Part shown: in pieces, positions 25,298 to 34,194 of the stretch | Layout of the letters: each line of letters starts with the position of its first letter | How positions within the stretch are numbered: position 1 is the stretch's first letter | Assembly (NCBI GenBank): GCA_018268315.1 | Contig: JAFDWU010000002.1 | Location: 473,153 to 537,152, forward strand | Source of the DNA: Armatimonadota bacterium | Lineage (GTDB): Bacteria > Armatimonadota > Fimbriimonadia > Fimbriimonadales > Fimbriimonadaceae | DNA length: 64,000 nt | Direction: 5' to 3' | Program-made: the position numbers and the translations under genes | Notes under the pieces: model-generated | What the model saw: only the letters and a program-made list of their open reading frames with translations | What the model was told of the DNA's origin: nothing | Database searches by the model: none

Positions 25298-25981
25298 ATG
25301 CGCATTTTGTTGGTCGAAGATGACCTTGGCATCGCCAGATTTGTTAAGCGCGGCCTTGAGGCGAACGGCTACCGGGTAGATCACGCGGAGCATGGTCTTA
25401 CCGGCCTCGATATGGCTCTGCGCGGCGAGTACCACCTCATCATCCTCGACATCATGCTGCCTGGCAAGGATGGGTTTGCCATCTGCGAGGAAGTTCGGCG
25501 CAATCGCATTTCAACCCCGGTTCTGATGCTGACGGCAAGAGACACGGTGACCGACAAGGTGACCGGCCTGGACCTTGGGGCAGACGATTACCTCCCCAAG
25601 CCGTTCGACTTTATGGAACTTGCCGCGCGGGTCCGCGCTCTTACGCGACGGGATCGGGCGCGAAAGTCGCGAGTGATTCAAATTGATGATCTTGAGATCG
25701 ACACCGGGGCGCGGGTTGCAAGACGCGCCGGGAAAGAGCTTGACCTCAGCGCGCGCGAATACGAGCTTCTGGAGGCTCTCGCCTCTCATGAGGGGCAAGT
25801 GCTCACCCGCCAGGCAATCCAAGACCGAATTTGGCAGAACTCCGATGCAGTCAGCAACGTGGTAGACGCCTTCATCCGGACGCTTCGAAAGAAGGTGGAT
25901 CAAGACCATCCGATTAAGCTGATTCAAACCATCTACGGACTGGGCTACAGCCTACGGCCGAAGGAGCCCGGCGAGGCATGA
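25298..25981 (+). CDS. OmpR-family response regulator
   Basis: This 227-residue regulator has a receiver domain (residues 1-115: acidic VEDD, phospho-Asp in LIILDIMLPGKDGF, TARD, and Lys in LPKPFDF) and an OmpR/PhoB winged-helix DNA-binding domain (about 130-225). GAGGTG precedes the ATG. It is coupled to the downstream kinase gene by ATGA. The target genes are not evident. Confidence 0.93.
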   Translation: MRILLVEDDLGIARFVKRGLEANGYRVDHAEHGLTGLDMALRGEYHLIILDIMLPGKDGFAICEEVRRNRISTPVLMLTARDTVTDKVTGLDLGADDYLPKPFDFMELAARVRALTRRDRARKSRVIQIDDLEIDTGARVARRAGKELDLSAREYELLEALASHEGQVLTRQAIQDRIWQNSDAVSNVVDAFIRTLRKKVDQDHPIKLIQTIYGLGYSLRPKEPGEA

Positions 25982-27351
25982 TACGATCCGTTCGTGGTCG
26001 GCTGATCCTGGGAAACACTGCGATTCTTGCGGCAATTCTGCTGCTGTTTGGGCTTGCCATCCAGGAAGGTTTCCATGCGTTCACCGCTCGCACCATCGAT
26101 AACGAATTGGTTCGCCGGTCCCGCCGCCACATTCCGCAGATATCGCCTCCGCCAGGCGCGGAGCGTGAGTTTGCGAACGGCCCTCTCGTGTTCAATGAGC
26201 GAGGGCAGGCGGATTTCTTTGGGCAGTTGGTCGGCCCGTGGGATCCAGTTGCTTTCAGCAACCTTGGCGACAAGCGGCGGACTTTTACCGAGGTCACAAC
26301 CCAAGATAACCGCCATCTGCGGGTGATGACGCAGTTTATGAGCGAGGGGCGAACGCTTCAGGTTGCCTATCCGATGGCAGATATCGATACTGCCGCCGGG
26401 CAGCTGAATATGCTGCTGCTGGCACTGGCCCCGGTGGCGCTGCTGCTCTCGGTGTTTGGCGGGTTCGTGCTGACCAACAACATGCTTGGCAGAATGGGAC
26501 AAATAACCAAGGCCGCCACCCAAATCGACGAGGACGACCTTACGGAGCGCCTTCCCGACCTTGGCGATGACGAATTTGGCGAGCTTACGAAGGCGTTTAA
26601 CGGCCTGCTTGACCGACTAGAGGCCGCCTTCAACCGCCAGGGTGCGGTTGTTCAGCAGCTTCGCCGGTTTACGGCGGATGCCTCTCATGAGCTCAAGACC
26701 CCGCTTACCGTCATCAAAGGAAATGCAACCCTCGGGATGCAGCCCGGGCAAGACACGCAGACGGCGTTAAGCGAAATCAACCGGGCGGCGGATGGCATGT
26801 CGAACTTGGTTCAAGACCTGCTGCTCTTGGCGCGTTCGGATTCCGGCCAGCTCGACCTTGAGCGCAAGACTCTCAATCTTGACGATCTCCTGCGTGACGC
26901 CGCCCGCTCCGTGCCTAACCCCAAGGATGTCGCGGTGGATGTCCGCGCAAGCGGCTTGCACGTACTTGGAGATCAAGCTGCCCTTCTCCGACTCTTTTCG
27001 AACCTGATTCACAATGCCGTTCGCCACACAGCTCCCGAAAACGCCATCCTGATCCACAGCTTAAAGGACAGCGCGTTTGTGAAGGTAGAAGTCATTGATA
27101 GCGGCGAGGGGATTTCGAAAGAGCATCTGGCGCACCTTGGCGAGCGCTTCTATCGGGTGGAGAAGTCTCGCGCGCGCCAAGAAGGCGGTGGCACCGGGTT
27201 GGGGCTTGCGATCTGCTTCAGCATTGTCGAAGCATCGAACGGGTGGATGGAAATCACCAGCGACCTGGGCGTGGGAACCAAGGTTACGGTGTGGCTGCCG
27301 AGGGCTGAGCCAGCGCTAGGAGCCTCCGGGCAGAAAGCTCTCAACCCCTAG
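25978..27351 (+). CDS. Sensor histidine kinase
   Basis: This 457-residue kinase has a membrane helix near residue 12-28, a periplasmic sensor of about 110 residues, a second helix (about 142-164), HAMP, a HisKA domain with DASHELKTPLTVIKG (phospho-His), and an HATPase domain with NLIHNAVRHT, DSGEGIS and GGTGLGLAI. It partners the preceding OmpR-type regulator. Its last 36 bases overlap the 3' end of the convergent gene at 27316-27813. Confidence 0.92.
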   Translation: MIRSVRGRLILGNTAILAAILLLFGLAIQEGFHAFTARTIDNELVRRSRRHIPQISPPPGAEREFANGPLVFNERGQADFFGQLVGPWDPVAFSNLGDKRRTFTEVTTQDNRHLRVMTQFMSEGRTLQVAYPMADIDTAAGQLNMLLLALAPVALLLSVFGGFVLTNNMLGRMGQITKAATQIDEDDLTERLPDLGDDEFGELTKAFNGLLDRLEAAFNRQGAVVQQLRRFTADASHELKTPLTVIKGNATLGMQPGQDTQTALSEINRAADGMSNLVQDLLLLARSDSGQLDLERKTLNLDDLLRDAARSVPNPKDVAVDVRASGLHVLGDQAALLRLFSNLIHNAVRHTAPENAILIHSLKDSAFVKVEVIDSGEGISKEHLAHLGERFYRVEKSRARQEGGGTGLGLAICFSIVEASNGWMEITSDLGVGTKVTVWLPRAEPALGASGQKALNP

Positions 27352-27813
27352 CTCTTTGGGAAGTATCACTTCTCGCAGCTTCCAGCTCTTCACCGGAAGG
27401 AAGATGAACGCATGCTCGGTCTCCTTCTCGAAAATCAGGTTGATATCCGGCACTGTCCGGTCGATGTTGAATCCCATAAAGTCGATCTTAAGGGATACCG
27501 GCGCCACGTAGCGCGCTTCCTCATCCGAAACTGTCAGTTGGCCATCGCCCACATGAATATCCGGGTGGCTATTGCGGATGAAGTTCATGATTTGGGGTTT
27601 TGATCCCGGATTCACATCGTTCACTTTGAAGTTCTTCGATAAGATTTCCAGCACTCCGCCAGGCTCGCCATCGTGGCTTGCCTGCTCTGCGGTGTGGATA
27701 GCTCGTTTAATGAGCGTTTCATCGCTCGGGCCAAACACGTTCAGCCTCAGGAACTCAAAGCCATAAAACGCGACGACCGCGCCGAGTGCGAGCTGCCAGA
27801 ATTTGACTTTCAC
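27316..27813 (-). CDS. Hypothetical membrane-tethered protein (NTF2-like shape)
   Basis: This 165-residue protein has one N-terminal helix (about 7-25), then a soluble domain with 'DETLIKRAIHTAEQASHDGEPGG' and alternating strands ending in WKLREVILP, a pattern like NTF2/SnoaL folds. It starts with GTG, six bases after ribF, so it is likely the last gene of the flagellar-ribF transcript. Its 3' 36 bases overlap the kinase gene on the other strand. Function unknown. Confidence 0.6.
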   Translation of the reverse strand: MKVKFWQLALGAVVAFYGFEFLRLNVFGPSDETLIKRAIHTAEQASHDGEPGGVLEILSKNFKVNDVNPGSKPQIMNFIRNSHPDIHVGDGQLTVSDEEARYVAPVSLKIDFMGFNIDRTVPDINLIFEKETEHAFIFLPVKSWKLREVILPKELGVESFLPGGS

Positions 27814-27819
27814 GCTTCG

Positions 27820-28725
27820 TTAGACGCTTCTCGCAAGCTCAACATCCTTGCTCATCTGTACTTTTAGGTCTTCCAGAGACTCAAAGCGCTCTTCCTCTCT
27901 CAGCTTTTGCCAGAGTTCGATCTCAACCGACTGCCCATAAAGCGAATCGCCGGGATAGTCGATGAGGAATGCTTCGATGGTCGGGGATTCCCCTCCAACC
28001 GTCGGCCTTACGCCAATGCTGATGGCTGCGCGGTAGCGGCCACGAGGGGTAACGCACCATCCCGCAAATACGCCGAAGCCTGGCATCACGGTATCCGCTG
28101 AGCGGGCGACGTTCACGGTTGGAAAGCCAAGCTGACGTCCCAAGCGCTGGCCCCTTACCACAACACCCTTTATCGTAAACGGGTGGCCAAGCAGCTTCAT
28201 CGCTTCCGGCAGATTTGCCTCGTGAACAAGTTCACGAATTACCGAAGAGCTCACACGCCTGCCCTCGATCTCGAAGGCGGGGACGATTTCAGTGGGGATC
28301 CGCTCCGCTATCCATTGAGCGGTGCCCTGCCGATTCTTGCCCATCGCGAAGTCGTGGCCAACCACCAAACTCTTTGCGCGCAGCTTCTCAACAAGGATGT
28401 GGTTGAGGAAGTCTGCCGCGGTGGTCTCGGCCAGCTCGTGGTCGAAGGCGAGAATGAGCACCATCGACGCGCCAAGTTCCTTGAAGCGAAGCAGCTTTTG
28501 ATCCAGCGAGCAAAGCGCGGCGGGAACCGCCTCCGGTCTTAGCAGGGCCGCCGGGTGACGATCGAAGGTGACAACGATGGAAGGGAGTTCTTGGGCGGCG
28601 GCGGTCTCGATGGCCCGCTTGACCACTTGCTGATGGCCGAGGTGAACGCCGTCAAAGGTGCCAATGCAGACCACCGACTCGGACCATTCGGCGCGAAGCG
28701 TTTTGAACCCAAACTGCACCAACAT
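27820..28725 (-). CDS. ribF: Bifunctional riboflavin kinase / FAD synthetase
   Basis: It phosphorylates riboflavin to FMN and adenylylates it to FAD. The 301-residue protein has an N-terminal nucleotidyltransferase domain with GTFDGVHLGHQQVVKRA (HxGH) and a C-terminal flavokinase domain with GQRLGRQLGFPTVNV and the NDTQ-like region downstream. It lies 12 bases after a small membrane protein gene in what appears to be the tail of the flagellar operon; this is a housekeeping gene, so an internal promoter is likely. Confidence 0.93.
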   Translation of the reverse strand: MLVQFGFKTLRAEWSESVVCIGTFDGVHLGHQQVVKRAIETAAAQELPSIVVTFDRHPAALLRPEAVPAALCSLDQKLLRFKELGASMVLILAFDHELAETTAADFLNHILVEKLRAKSLVVGHDFAMGKNRQGTAQWIAERIPTEIVPAFEIEGRRVSSSVIRELVHEANLPEAMKLLGHPFTIKGVVVRGQRLGRQLGFPTVNVARSADTVMPGFGVFAGWCVTPRGRYRAAISIGVRPTVGGESPTIEAFLIDYPGDSLYGQSVEIELWQKLREEERFESLEDLKVQMSKDVELARSV

Positions 28726-28737
28726 AGGCGACTCCTA

Positions 28738-29154
28738 CTATACCGTTCGATGCTCGGCGCGAGCGTAAAGGCCCAGAATCCCTGCCTCCGCCACATAAAG
28801 AAGAATGAAGGAGGTTGGCTGTTGCCAAATGCTGTTGCCGAGGTGAATGCCCTTCAACTGCAGCACATCGCTCTGATTTAAGAATGCGTTAGCCGCAGTG
28901 AATATGAAAACACAGTGAAGCAAGGGGATGACGAGCCAGTTGCGGTGCTGAAGGTCGTTGCCAGGGCTGATACCCGCCACAAGAGTCCCTACGATTACCA
29001 AGGCGGCGGTGGCCATGGAAATGGGCGCAAGCCCGCCAATTAGGGCGTATCGGTCAAGCGCAGAAAAACGCCAGAGAATGGCCGCCAGGATGAGCGATGC
29101 AATTACGATAAGGGCCGCACCAAGGGCGGAGAAGAATTGGAATCGGGCAATCAT
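28738..29154 (-). CDS. Hypothetical four-helix membrane protein
   Basis: This 138-residue protein has four hydrophobic helices (about 7-29, 40-62, 73-92 and 112-130), with few charged residues. It starts three bases after the csrA stop. No family recognised; a flagellar role cannot be inferred from position alone. Confidence 0.6.
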   Translation of the reverse strand: MIARFQFFSALGAALIVIASLILAAILWRFSALDRYALIGGLAPISMATAALVIVGTLVAGISPGNDLQHRNWLVIPLLHCVFIFTAANAFLNQSDVLQLKGIHLGNSIWQQPTSFILLYVAEAGILGLYARAEHRTV

Positions 29155-29157
29155 AGA

Positions 29158-29364
29158 CTAGGAGGGCAGGTCTTCTGGGCGATTCTGAGACGCCTCCAGG
29201 TTTTCCTCAAAGATCTGCTCATACACCTCTTTACGGTGTACAGACACCGTTTTCGGCGCCTTGATTCCCAACCGCACCTGCTCTCCGCGCACATCAAGGA
29301 CAACGACTTCGATGCCGTCGCCGATGATTATGCTCTGATGAATTTTTCTTGTAAGTACAAGCAC
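29158..29364 (-). CDS. csrA: Carbon storage regulator
   Basis: This 68-residue RNA-binding protein starts [18 protein letters not shown] and contains the conserved [18 protein letters not shown] strand region, the surface that binds GGA motifs in mRNA leaders. It starts with GTG. It follows fliW, which in Gram-positive and some other bacteria binds and inactivates CsrA and thereby links flagellin level to translation. So the pair supports a FliW-CsrA-flagellin switch here, although flagellin is not in the window. Confidence 0.95.
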   Translation of the reverse strand: MLVLTRKIHQSIIIGDGIEVVVLDVRGEQVRLGIKAPKTVSVHRKEVYEQIFEENLEASQNRPEDLPS

Positions 29365-29408
29365 CCGTTATCGCCTTCCGTAGCTCGGTTCGCTTTCAAA
29401 ATCAGTTG

Positions 29409-29864
29409 TTAAGCAGCTGGTCTTGATTCTTCGACGGATTCCTTAAAAACCCGATGCTTGATAGTATACGCCGGATCATCAAGAATCACTTGCGCGCCCT
29501 TCTTTCCATCAAGGTTCAGCACAATCGGCGCTGCAAGATTGATGGTCATATCGGTCGGCTTTCCGTGAGGAATCGTTGCCGTCACCAGCAAAAGCATCCG
29601 CGAGTCCTGCTCGATTTGGAGTACGTCGCGTAGCCAATTGGGCAGCTCCGGCTGATACTCCGGCACGTAGATCTCGGGGACGGTGGCCAAGAAGGCGACC
29701 TCGGGTTCCTGAACGCTTTGCAGCCAGTGGAACGGAGAGCCGTCTGAGGACAGCACCACGAACTTCGTGAGTGCGTCAAAGCCGACAAGCGGTACAGGGA
29801 AGTTGATTACTTCCTTAGCCTTATAGGTTATTTCGCCGAAGCGAGTTCCTTCGAGTGTTTTCAT
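29409..29864 (-). CDS. fliW: Flagellar assembly factor FliW
   Basis: This 151-residue protein has FliW features: an early 'TRFGEITYKAKEVINFPVPLVGFD', the 'FHWLQSVQEPEVAFLATVP' block and a C-terminal NLAAPIVLNLDGKKGAQVIL segment. It binds CsrA and flagellin in known systems. It is placed between flgL and csrA, matching the common order. ATG start; seven bases after flgL. Confidence 0.9.
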   Translation of the reverse strand: MKTLEGTRFGEITYKAKEVINFPVPLVGFDALTKFVVLSSDGSPFHWLQSVQEPEVAFLATVPEIYVPEYQPELPNWLRDVLQIEQDSRMLLLVTATIPHGKPTDMTINLAAPIVLNLDGKKGAQVILDDPAYTIKHRVFKESVEESRPAA

Positions 29865-29871
29865 AGTTCTT

Positions 29872-30753
29872 TTATTTAATGTAATCCATCAGACTAAGGC
29901 CAAATCCGTGGCTCGCGACGCTCAACGCCGCTTGATACGCAGTTTGCGCAAGCTGATACTGGGTAATCGCTTGCGTCATATCCACATCTTGTGTTCCGGA
30001 AATGCTCTTCGTTAGCTCGTCGATACGCTGCTGATTCTCAACGCTAAGCTGGCTCACCGTCTGCAACCTTGCACCAACATCGCCTCTGGTCTGGCTAACG
30101 GTATCCTTGATCGTTTTAAGGGCATCGATGCTCACTCCGCTAATGGAGCTCGTATCGTTGCCCGTAAGATAGTTCTTAAGGTTCTCAAGCTGAGAATATG
30201 CGTTTTGGAATAACTGCTGACCTGGTGTATTCACGGTTAACGTGCTTGTCGGCCCGGATTCAACAGTTATCGGATTACCGTCTCCGTTGTAGGTGAGCGC
30301 ATTGTTGTTCAGCGAGAAGGGAACGGAAGCGTTCTTCTGGCCGCCAAAGAGGTACTGCCCGTTCGCGCCTTTTGCGTTGGCCAGGTTCAAAAGCTGATCC
30401 TGGAGGGAGCTAATCTGAGAAGCCAAAGCGCCGCGGCTCGCCGCATCATTGGTGCCGTTGGCGCCGTTTACGGCAACGGAGTAGGCAGAATCAATGATGT
30501 TCGATACCGAATTCAGTGTGCTATCCGTGAACTGCAACGTCGTCTTCGCACCCGAAAGATTGCTGTTATATTGCTTCAGTCGATTCTGAACTGAAGTTTG
30601 AGACAGCACGCTCGTCAAGCCCATCGGGTCGTCGCTCGGCTTTAGGATTCGCTTGCCGGTTGTAATCTGGTTCTGCAAATCGTTAATACGAGACATGCTA
30701 TTAGAGATGTCCGCCGTATAGCTATCGTATTGGAAGGCAGTACTAATTCTCAT
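29872..30753 (-). CDS. flgL: Flagellar hook-associated protein 3
   Basis: This 293-residue hook-filament junction protein has the flagellin-like N-terminus 'RISTAFQYDSYTADISNS' with coiled coil, and a matching C-terminal helix ('QAITQYQLAQTAYQAALSVA'). It caps the hook before filament growth together with FlgK. AGGTGA precedes the ATG. It lies seven bases after flgK. Confidence 0.92.
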   Translation of the reverse strand: MRISTAFQYDSYTADISNSMSRINDLQNQITTGKRILKPSDDPMGLTSVLSQTSVQNRLKQYNSNLSGAKTTLQFTDSTLNSVSNIIDSAYSVAVNGANGTNDAASRGALASQISSLQDQLLNLANAKGANGQYLFGGQKNASVPFSLNNNALTYNGDGNPITVESGPTSTLTVNTPGQQLFQNAYSQLENLKNYLTGNDTSSISGVSIDALKTIKDTVSQTRGDVGARLQTVSQLSVENQQRIDELTKSISGTQDVDMTQAITQYQLAQTAYQAALSVASHGFGLSLMDYIK

Positions 30754-30760
30754 AGTTCAC

Positions 30761-32137
30761 CTAGTGGAGAAGATTCACCAAGTCCTGGGTCACCTGATCG
30801 AAAATGCTGAGAACGTGAGCTGCAGCCTGGTAACTACGTTGATAGCGAAGCATGCTCGCCATTTCGTCGTCAAGATTGACGCCGCTCTGGCTCTGGATCT
30901 GCTGATCGATCTGCGTTGTTACCGATTTCTGCACCCCTAAACTGTTGTTGTAGTAAGTGTTGTCGGAGCCGACTTGGCTCACGAACTGCTGGTAGTAATC
31001 AGAAAACGTCTTGTTCCCAAGGCCGCCAACGGTTGTTGAGGCTAACTGTGAGATACCAAGGGCAACGCCTCCATCGCCGGCATTCCCGCTAACACCGCCT
31101 GCAATCGCCTGGGCGTTCGCCTTGATCGTTGGATCAAGATCGAAGTCCACTGCGCCGGTTTGGGGATTCGCGTCGTTGAAGAAGTTCAACCCCGTCTGCC
31201 CTGCTGAGTTGGTACCCGTTTGATGAAGCGTATTCACCTGCGTTCGCAGATTATTTGCAAGGCTATCGAGCTGCGCTTGGTACCCGGCAAGCATCGTCTG
31301 AGACTGGAAGAGCCCAGCGAGACCGCCGCTTGAAATTTGATACGTCAGGTTGCCGTCGGTTACCGTCCCCGCTGCCGCATTGTACGTGCGCGGGAAAGCG
31401 TTTGCTCCCTGAGAATCTACGAGCGTGAACTGGTTTACATAAACCGAGACCGTGCCGTCGCCATAGGTGGTCGTTCGCAGGTCGGTAAGCCCGCTTAGCT
31501 TTTGGACTGCCTGATCACGCTGATCTAGAAGGTCGTTCGGGGTTGCGCCGGTAGCCGCTGCTGCCCGAATTTGCTTATTAAGACTATCAACCTTGTTCGC
31601 AAGCTGGTCGATCTGGTCGAAAGTCGAATTCACCTCGCCCGCAAGCTGGGTCTGCATGTTGCTCATATCGCCATAAAGCTGGCGAACATCCTGCGCGAGT
31701 ACGGAGCCAGCTTGCTGGACGGCAATCCTTTGGCCGGTATCGTTCGGATTCGAGGCTAGCCCCGACCAGGCGTTGAAGAACCTGTCGAGGTCAGATGAGA
31801 TGCCGGTTCCATTCGCATCCTGCAACAGCGATTGGATCTGGCTGAGGTTGGTCGTGAGATTCGTTGCCTTCTGAAGTCCCGATTCAGCGCCTTGACGCCG
31901 AGCCTCTAGGAATGCGTCGCGAATGCGCGTAACATCGGCAATGGTAACGCCATTACCGACCGCATACTGGTGCAGTCCGTATTCAATGCTGGGCGGCTGG
32001 GTTGTCAAGTCAACCGTCTGGCGCGAGTAGCCAGGGGTGTTGACGTTGGCAATGTTGCTGCCCGTCACATTTAACTCCTGCTGGAACGCCCGGAGGGCGT
32101 TGCTCATCAGGTCAATACCGTGAAACGCGCTTGACAT
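30761..32137 (-). CDS. flgK: Flagellar hook-associated protein 1
   Basis: This 458-residue protein has the FlgK N-terminus 'GIDLMSNALRAFQQELNVTG' followed by NIANVNTPGYSRQTVDL, and a C-terminal SGVNLDDEMASMLRYQRSY block that packs against the N-terminal helix in the hook junction. Length is in the usual range. It is preceded by the FlgN-like chaperone gene, as in many flagellar operons. Confidence 0.94.
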   Translation of the reverse strand: MSSAFHGIDLMSNALRAFQQELNVTGSNIANVNTPGYSRQTVDLTTQPPSIEYGLHQYAVGNGVTIADVTRIRDAFLEARRQGAESGLQKATNLTTNLSQIQSLLQDANGTGISSDLDRFFNAWSGLASNPNDTGQRIAVQQAGSVLAQDVRQLYGDMSNMQTQLAGEVNSTFDQIDQLANKVDSLNKQIRAAAATGATPNDLLDQRDQAVQKLSGLTDLRTTTYGDGTVSVYVNQFTLVDSQGANAFPRTYNAAAGTVTDGNLTYQISSGGLAGLFQSQTMLAGYQAQLDSLANNLRTQVNTLHQTGTNSAGQTGLNFFNDANPQTGAVDFDLDPTIKANAQAIAGGVSGNAGDGGVALGISQLASTTVGGLGNKTFSDYYQQFVSQVGSDNTYYNNSLGVQKSVTTQIDQQIQSQSGVNLDDEMASMLRYQRSYQAAAHVLSIFDQVTQDLVNLLH

Positions 32138-32147
32138 AACTTAGCTC

Positions 32148-32618
32148 CTAGGCGGCCTGATTAACGAGGACGCCTCCCGTGCCTGCATTGCCGAATCGGC
32201 CCTCCGACTCCACTGCCGCGCGAGCGATCAGGGTCAGAGTTCCGTTGATATAAGTCATCTCATTCTCGATGAGCTTGCGGTTCTTCTCGATAACGGTCTG
32301 AACGTTGCGCGCGGCAACCTTCACTCGATTGGCGAGACCTTGAACCTGCTGCGCTTCTGCCTTATCCAGGGCCAGCACCAAGCTTCGGAGATTCGGTTCG
32401 CAACCGAGCTCTCCGGCCAGCTTCTTAGCGCAAGCCGCAGCCTGTTCGTCAATGCTCTTCATTCGCGCGGTCATCGCGTCGAGTTCGGGCTGAATTCGCT
32501 CAACTCGGGCGACGTCGCGCAAAGTAAGGGCGGCCGTCTGCTCATACAAAGAGCGAAGCAATCGCTCCGACGTGCCGAGCCAATCCCACCAAAGGGTCTG
32601 TAGTTCACGTGTGATCAT
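32148..32618 (-). CDS. flgN: FlgN-like flagellar export chaperone
   Basis: This 156-residue, nearly all-helical protein has heptad-like patterns and the terminal 'ENEMTYINGTLTLIARAA' segment resembling the FlgK/FlgL-binding end of FlgN. Its position immediately upstream of flgK is the main support. Sequence identity within FlgN is always low, so the call is by shape and context. Confidence 0.75.
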   Translation of the reverse strand: MITRELQTLWWDWLGTSERLLRSLYEQTAALTLRDVARVERIQPELDAMTARMKSIDEQAAACAKKLAGELGCEPNLRSLVLALDKAEAQQVQGLANRVKVAARNVQTVIEKNRKLIENEMTYINGTLTLIARAAVESEGRFGNAGTGGVLVNQAA

Positions 32619-32623
32619 TGAGT

Positions 32624-32986
32624 CTATTTGTCTCCTTGCAGGCTAGTTGCCTGGGATTTGGGTTGAAGGTTGTGCGCTTCGCGAACGCGGCTTTCCGCCT
32701 GACGCAGAATGTCGCGCGCAAACTGTTTGTATAGGACATCGCCAATTCCAAGCTGGCTCGACTTACTGGCGTTCTCCGCCATCGTCTGATCCATCATGTC
32801 CTTGTAGATATCGCCGCCGAAGCTCTTTCCGAAGAGGTCGGGATGCTTGCCCTTCCGCATCTCGGCAAGCATGTTCTTCAGGAACATCGCCTCGATGTTT
32901 TGGGTCGCTCCCCTTAGCTTCTTCAGGTCGTTTCCGGCCGCCGATGCAATCGTGGCCGCTTGGGCTATTGGGCTAAAGCTGCTCAT
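32624..32986 (-). CDS. flgJ: Rod-binding protein FlgJ (N-terminal domain only)
   Basis: This 120-residue protein carries the rod-binding domain: EAMFLKNMLAEMRKGKH, then GDIYKDMMDQTMAENASKS and GIGDVLYKQFARDIL. There is no C-terminal peptidoglycan hydrolase domain as in E. coli FlgJ; single-domain versions are common outside Gammaproteobacteria, so another hydrolase must open the wall. It overlaps flgI by four bases. Confidence 0.9.
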   Translation of the reverse strand: MSSFSPIAQAATIASAAGNDLKKLRGATQNIEAMFLKNMLAEMRKGKHPDLFGKSFGGDIYKDMMDQTMAENASKSSQLGIGDVLYKQFARDILRQAESRVREAHNLQPKSQATSLQGDK

Positions 32987-34194
32987 TGCAATTCAATCCT
33001 TGCCTTGAGGGCGCCCTGCTGGCGCAAAGCCTGCAGGATAGAGATGATCTCCGTCGGCTTTAACTCAAGCGTTTGGAGAATTCGGCTGAGATCAGCCACC
33101 GTGGTGTTCGGCGGAATCATGGCGACCTTGGCGGTGTCTTGATCTGCGCGAACGGTGGTTTCGTTTACGACCGTGGTCTGGCCGCTCGAAAACGGATTTG
33201 GCTGGCTCACAATCGGCTCTTGCTCAATCTTGATGCTGAGACTGCCGTGAGCGATCGCCGCCGGGCCAAGGCGAACGTTGCCGCCGATAACGATGGTGCC
33301 GGTGCGCTCGTTGATCACGACCTTCGCCTCGATGTCGGCGAAAACCTTAACCGATTCAATCAGGCTCATCGCCTGAACCGGAGTCATGCCTTCCGGCAGA
33401 TTCAAGCAGATCGTCGCACCGTCTTCGGCATCGGGCGAGAAAGCTGGGTATGCCTGAGAAATCGCCTGCGCCACGCGGTTTGCGGTGGTGAGGTCCTCTG
33501 AATCAAGCTCCAGATACATGCGGCGACCGAAGATGGTCTTCGTAGGAACAGAATCTTCAACAATCGCTCCGCTCGGGATTCGGCCAACGGTGACGTGGTT
33601 TCGCTGAACGCTGTTGCCGGAGGAGCTTGCGTTGAATCCGCCAATACTCACCGCGCCTTCGGCGACGGCGTAAGCGTGCTCCTTATCCCCGGCCGCGTAA
33701 AGCGGGGTTTGGACAAGGGTGCCGCCCTGCAAACTCTTGGCATCGCCGATAGAGCTCACTCTAACGTCAATCGTCGTTCCTGGCTTAACAAATGGCGGCA
33801 GCTCGGCGGTAACCATCACGAGAGCCACATTCTTCGTCTCAAAGGTCGCCGGATTGCTGATAGTGCCCCAATCCTTCAAGAGGTTGGAAAGAAGCGTCAT
33901 CGTCATCGGCGTCTTCTTGGTGTCGCCGGTGCCTTCAAGGCCCATGACCAATCCAAAACCCGTCAGCTGGTTGCTTCGAACACCACGGAACCGGGCAATG
34001 TCCTTGATGCGCACTTCAACGCCGGCTTCCTCAGCGCGAGACAGCGCCTTGGAATCGAGCCGGATGCCCAAGGGCTTCGGCTCAGCTGGCTTAGTTTGCG
34101 CTTGCGGCTGGCTCACAGCTCCCGGAGCGCCTTGCTGAGCCGGAAAACCGGTTGCAGCAGCGAGAAAAACTAGGGTGAGAGTTGAGAGTTTCAT
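32983..34194 (-). CDS. flgI: Flagellar P-ring protein
   Basis: This 403-residue periplasmic protein has a signal peptide (about 1-20), a Gln/Pro-rich stretch (about 21-45) that is longer than usual, then the conserved FlgI core: RIKDIARFRGVRSNQLTGFGLVMGLEGTGD (opening), VSSIGDAKSLQGGTLVQTPL, and the C-terminal 'TTVADLSRILQTLELKPTEIISILQALRQQGAL'. It assembles around the rod in the peptidoglycan layer with FlgA as chaperone. It abuts flgH. Confidence 0.95.
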   Translation of the reverse strand: MKLSTLTLVFLAAATGFPAQQGAPGAVSQPQAQTKPAEPKPLGIRLDSKALSRAEEAGVEVRIKDIARFRGVRSNQLTGFGLVMGLEGTGDTKKTPMTMTLLSNLLKDWGTISNPATFETKNVALVMVTAELPPFVKPGTTIDVRVSSIGDAKSLQGGTLVQTPLYAAGDKEHAYAVAEGAVSIGGFNASSSGNSVQRNHVTVGRIPSGAIVEDSVPTKTIFGRRMYLELDSEDLTTANRVAQAISQAYPAFSPDAEDGATICLNLPEGMTPVQAMSLIESVKVFADIEAKVVINERTGTIVIGGNVRLGPAAIAHGSLSIKIEQEPIVSQPNPFSSGQTTVVNETTVRADQDTAKVAMIPPNTTVADLSRILQTLELKPTEIISILQALRQQGALKARIELQ

